8,934 bases of DNA from Bacillota bacterium (lineage in GTDB: Bacteria > Bacillota > Clostridia > Acetivibrionales > DTU013): NCBI GenBank assembly GCA_023411715.1, contig JAEYOM010000031.1, positions 1 through 8,934 on the forward strand, given 5' to 3'. The position numbers and the translations under genes are program-made. Below are positions 6,362 to 8,934 of the stretch, piece after piece; the stretch's first letter is position 1, and every line of letters starts with the position of its first letter. Below the pieces are notes generated by a model, which searched no databases, was not told where the DNA came from, and saw only the letters and a list, made by a program, of their open reading frames with translations.

Positions 6362-7237
6362 CTAAAGGTTTCCGGTGAATTTTTTCTCAAATCTGAACAT
6401 TATGAATACAAGTATGAAAATCAGCGCAGAAATGGTAAATGCAGCGGTGGTCAACCTCTGATAAGACAGATTGAAGAAATTGTTATTCATAAAGTGCTGC
6501 AGAAGGTAAATATTCGTATCGGGATAGCTGCCTGCAAGCAAATATGCTTCTTTGAATACTTTAAACGAGTTTATGATCGACATTATGAATACGAAAAACG
6601 TTGTCGGTATAAGGTGAGGAATGGTAATGCTTATCATGCACCGTATCGGGCCTGCGCCGTCGATGAACGCCGATTCGTAATATATGCCGGGAATGTTGTT
6701 TATGCCGGCAACGAATAGTATTATGTTGTACCCGCAATTCTTCCAGATATATAACATAATCAAAACGACAACAGACCACTTGCCCTGAAGCCATTGTACG
6801 GACCCTGACCCTAGATTCACAAGAAGATTATTCAATATCCCGTATTGGTCGAATATGATTTCCCACACCAATATAACCGATGCAACCGGTATAATAAGGG
6901 GAATTATGTAGAATGTCCTGAAATATGATAATCCTCGTATTCTAGCGGTTAGAAGAAGCGCCGTCAAAAACGACACGGCAATTATCGCCGGAACGCTAAT
7001 GCTACCAAATAAGATTGTGTTTTTCAGCGCAAGAAGGAACGATTTGCTCTGGAACAGACTTATAAAATTTCCCAGTCCGACAAAGCTGGTTCTTCCTATC
7101 CCGCTTGTAAAGCAATAATACAGGCTGAATATAAATGGAATAATAAAAAATACTGCAAATCCGATCAAACTCGGACTTATAAACAAATAACCTGCTAAAG
7201 CCTCTTTTGAATTGTATTTCTTCTTATCAGGCAACAT
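6362..7237 (-). CDS. Carbohydrate-type ABC transporter permease, MalF/UgpA family
   Basis: A 291-residue inner-membrane permease with about six membrane segments. The opening KEALAGYLFISPSLIGFAVF is typical of UgpA/LacF-like proteins, and a VGLGNF motif follows at about 53-58. The EAA loop is YYESAFIDGAGPIRCMISI ... P (about 186-208), where EAA has become ESA, a common variant. It would dimerise with the MalG-like protein and receive substrate from the solute-binding protein encoded upstream. The frame extends to a GTG at 7249, but that codon lies inside the GAGGTGAT ribosome binding site (7252-7245), so ATG 7237 is used. The gap from the binding-protein stop is 27 nt. No ATPase gene sits in the visible cluster; in Bacillota, CUT1 systems often borrow a shared MsmX-type ATPase encoded elsewhere. 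Confidence 0.95.
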   Translation of the reverse strand: MLPDKKKYNSKEALAGYLFISPSLIGFAVFFIIPFIFSLYYCFTSGIGRTSFVGLGNFISLFQSKSFLLALKNTILFGSISVPAIIAVSFLTALLLTARIRGLSYFRTFYIIPLIIPVASVILVWEIIFDQYGILNNLLVNLGSGSVQWLQGKWSVVVLIMLYIWKNCGYNIILFVAGINNIPGIYYESAFIDGAGPIRCMISITIPHLIPTTFFVFIMSIINSFKVFKEAYLLAGSYPDTNIYLLQHFMNNNFFNLSYQRLTTAAFTISALIFILVFIMFRFEKKFTGNL

Positions 7238-7264
7238 ACGGCATATCACCTCGAATAGACCATA

Positions 7265-8934
7265 TCATTCGTTCAGAAAAATACTCACCTTGTCATCTAT
7301 TGTTTTCGCAGTCTGTTCCGCCGTTTGCTGGCCGGCAAGAAATTCCTTCACCTGTTCGTCGATGATGCTATTGATTGATGTATCGACAGTATTGCAGCGA
7401 TCGATATTCAGGAGCCAGCTGTTAAGCTTATCAATGTGCGACTGAAGTATTGGAGCTCCGGGAATTCTGTTTCCTGAATTATCTTCGAGGTAGGCAGCTT
7501 CTGTACCCTTGGATATGAAGTAGCCCTCTATATCACGGACTGCCTTCTTACTCACAGGAATATCATTGAACACCGGATCCGTAAGTGACTGATCAAGCAG
7601 CACTTTGATATATTGGAATGCATCCTCCTTATTTTTGCAGCCCGCATTTATCCCTATAATCTCATTTGCTTCGGCAACTCTCTTCCTGCTTTTATCGGAG
7701 GGCATTGGGAGCAATCGCGATTTCTGTTTCATCGAATATAAAAAGGCTGAGTTGCTTCCAAAGGATTCTTCGCAGGAACCTCGTTCACTTAGAAATATCC
7801 CTTTTCCAGACTGTAAAAACGTATACCGATCCCCATATTTTTCGTATTCCTCCTGCGGACATACATATGGATAGATTTGTTTATAAATATTCAGCAGATT
7901 GATAAACTTCTCCGAATTGAAGCTGGATTTTTTCTGGTCATAGTTTATAAAAGGATCTGCACTCCTTAGCACGTCACCAAACTCCAATTTACTGAACAGG
8001 AGTTTGCCTTCACTCCCGCTCTCTACCTTTAATCGATTGACAATTTCAAGAACTTTATCCCATGTCCAGTTATTTTCATCCACCTGTATATTATTTTGTT
8101 TCAAAACCTCATCCGTGGTATAAAGAGCCGGCAATATAAATCGGTAAGGTATGTAGTACCTTTTTCCTCTATACACTCCGCTGTCGCAAACAGATTTGTA
8201 ATAATTATCCAGCTTGAACTCCGGATCGTTCTTTATCAACGGATTCAGATCAGTGAAAATACCGCTTTTCACCATATTGCTAACCGACGGCATCATCTTG
8301 GGGGCTGCGACTATGATGTCGGGGCCGTTTCCTGCAAGGATGGACGTTGTTAATTTATTAGTGAATTCTTCCTTGTCATTTGCAGTTTCACTTTCAATCT
8401 CCACGCCCAGGGAGAAAAGGTTATATTTTCTTACTGCATCAGCGGCTTCTCCTGATCCGAAAAACAGATACATACTAAGGTGGTTTTCATTTTCACCGTC
8501 TGAGTCCTCGGAGTCGTTTGCGTCACTTGTATTGCCCGAGTTATTTTCGTTAACGGGACTGTTTGTATCGTCGGCGCTGCCGGATTGATCCGTGCCATTC
8601 GAGCTGCCGGATTGATCCATGCTTGTTGAAGCAGGCTTAGCGGCGTTTTTCGCATCAAGATATTCCTTGATAGCGCTCTTGATACCAGCTGCGGTTTCTT
8701 CCGCAGTCTTTCCCCCGTCCAAATATCTCTTCACGCCATCGTTGATTATCTTTCCGATGTCATAGTCGATATATGCCGAGCCTGTAATGTTATTTCCAAG
8801 CGCTTCTACAGCGGAGGCCATATCCGTTGTTTTCCCGTCCTCCTTATATCCACCGATTTTCGCGCCATACGCATCCTTGTTCACAGGCGTATACAAAACG
8901 GCTTCTCCTGACTGGATCTTTTTATCCAGCAGTA
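7265..8934 (-). CDS. Tandem extracellular solute-binding protein, 5' end outside window
   Basis: The frame is open to the right edge; 555 residues are visible, numbered here from the first whole codon. Residues 1-95 are the C-terminal end of a family 1-type solute-binding domain, closing with the usual amphipathic tail (VKRYLDGGKTAEETAAGIKS). Residues 96-150 are a low-complexity Ser/Asn/Asp/Gly-rich linker with an imperfect DQSGS repeat. Residues 151-555 are a second, complete solute-binding domain. It begins at a first strand MYLFFGSGE and continues through TTSILAGNGPDIIVAAP, IPYRFILPALYTTDEVL and WTWDKVLEIV, and ends with its own matching tail (VKEFLAGQQTAEQTAKTIDD). The second domain has no signal peptide of its own, which supports one continuous secreted polypeptide with the lipoprotein signal expected beyond the window. 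It would deliver ligand to the two permeases encoded downstream. The ligand is unknown. Confidence 0.92.
   Translation of the reverse strand, partial: LLDKKIQSGEAVLYTPVNKDAYGAKIGGYKEDGKTTDMASAVEALGNNITGSAYIDYDIGKIINDGVKRYLDGGKTAEETAAGIKSAIKEYLDAKNAAKPASTSMDQSGSSNGTDQSGSADDTNSPVNENNSGNTSDANDSEDSDGENENHLSMYLFFGSGEAADAVRKYNLFSLGVEIESETANDKEEFTNKLTTSILAGNGPDIIVAAPKMMPSVSNMVKSGIFTDLNPLIKNDPEFKLDNYYKSVCDSGVYRGKRYYIPYRFILPALYTTDEVLKQNNIQVDENNWTWDKVLEIVNRLKVESGSEGKLLFSKLEFGDVLRSADPFINYDQKKSSFNSEKFINLLNIYKQIYPYVCPQEEYEKYGDRYTFLQSGKGIFLSERGSCEESFGSNSAFLYSMKQKSRLLPMPSDKSRKRVAEANEIIGINAGCKNKEDAFQYIKVLLDQSLTDPVFNDIPVSKKAVRDIEGYFISKGTEAAYLEDNSGNRIPGAPILQSHIDKLNSWLLNIDRCNTVDTSINSIIDEQVKEFLAGQQTAEQTAKTIDDKVSIFLNE

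Noticed and set aside
6227..6718. A 163-codon plus-strand frame spanning the junction of the two permease genes.
   Set aside because: Both permeases have strong family motifs on the other strand, and the plus-strand translation is low-quality with biased composition and no known fold.
8214..8588. A 124-codon plus-strand frame inside the solute-binding protein gene.
   Set aside because: It is the complement of a well-supported solute-binding domain and linker; its Ser/Phe/Leu-rich composition is typical of antisense frames.

Overview
The window reads almost entirely on the minus strand and looks like part of a Bacillota genome, most likely a member of the Clostridia. The reasons are strong AGGAGG/AGGTGAT-type ribosome binding sites, moderate-to-low GC content, use of TTG starts, a CUT1 sugar-type ABC importer without its own ATPase gene, and Bacillota-like sigma-A promoter elements. 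The species cannot be named from the sequence.

Right-hand part (8934 down to 2762): five tightly packed genes transcribed leftward and probably forming one operon whose start lies outside the window. In transcription order they are an extracellular solute-binding protein (5' end missing), two MalF/MalG-type membrane permeases, a HlyD/MacA-type membrane-fusion (adaptor) protein, and a divergent MacB/FtsX-like permease with a large extracytoplasmic domain. The gaps are about 2 to 27 nt, and the last ribosome binding site overlaps the stop codon of the gene before it. The operon is unusual in two ways. It joins a sugar-importer set to an adaptor/permease pair normally seen in efflux or protein-release machines, with no ATPase gene visible for either half. 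Its binding protein is also a fusion: the visible part holds the C-terminal tail of one solute-binding domain, a Ser/Asn/Asp/Gly-rich linker, and then a second complete solute-binding domain.

Middle part (2761 to 1340): a 226-bp spacer carrying a possible promoter and a possible plus-strand gene relic, then a HAD-family phosphatase gene. It is followed by about 530 bp with no annotatable protein gene. That stretch is not empty. It contains, all on the minus strand, a perfect TTGACA -35 box with an extended -10, a 58-bp tandem duplication folding into paired hairpins, a GC-rich block, and a long hairpin ending in a T5 run. Together they look like a transcription unit for a structured RNA of about 290 nt.

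Left-hand part (1339 to 1): a class I SAM-dependent methyltransferase gene preceded by an 11-bp inverted repeat, then the N-terminal 164 codons of a PhzF-family isomerase-like gene running off the window. These two may be co-transcribed.
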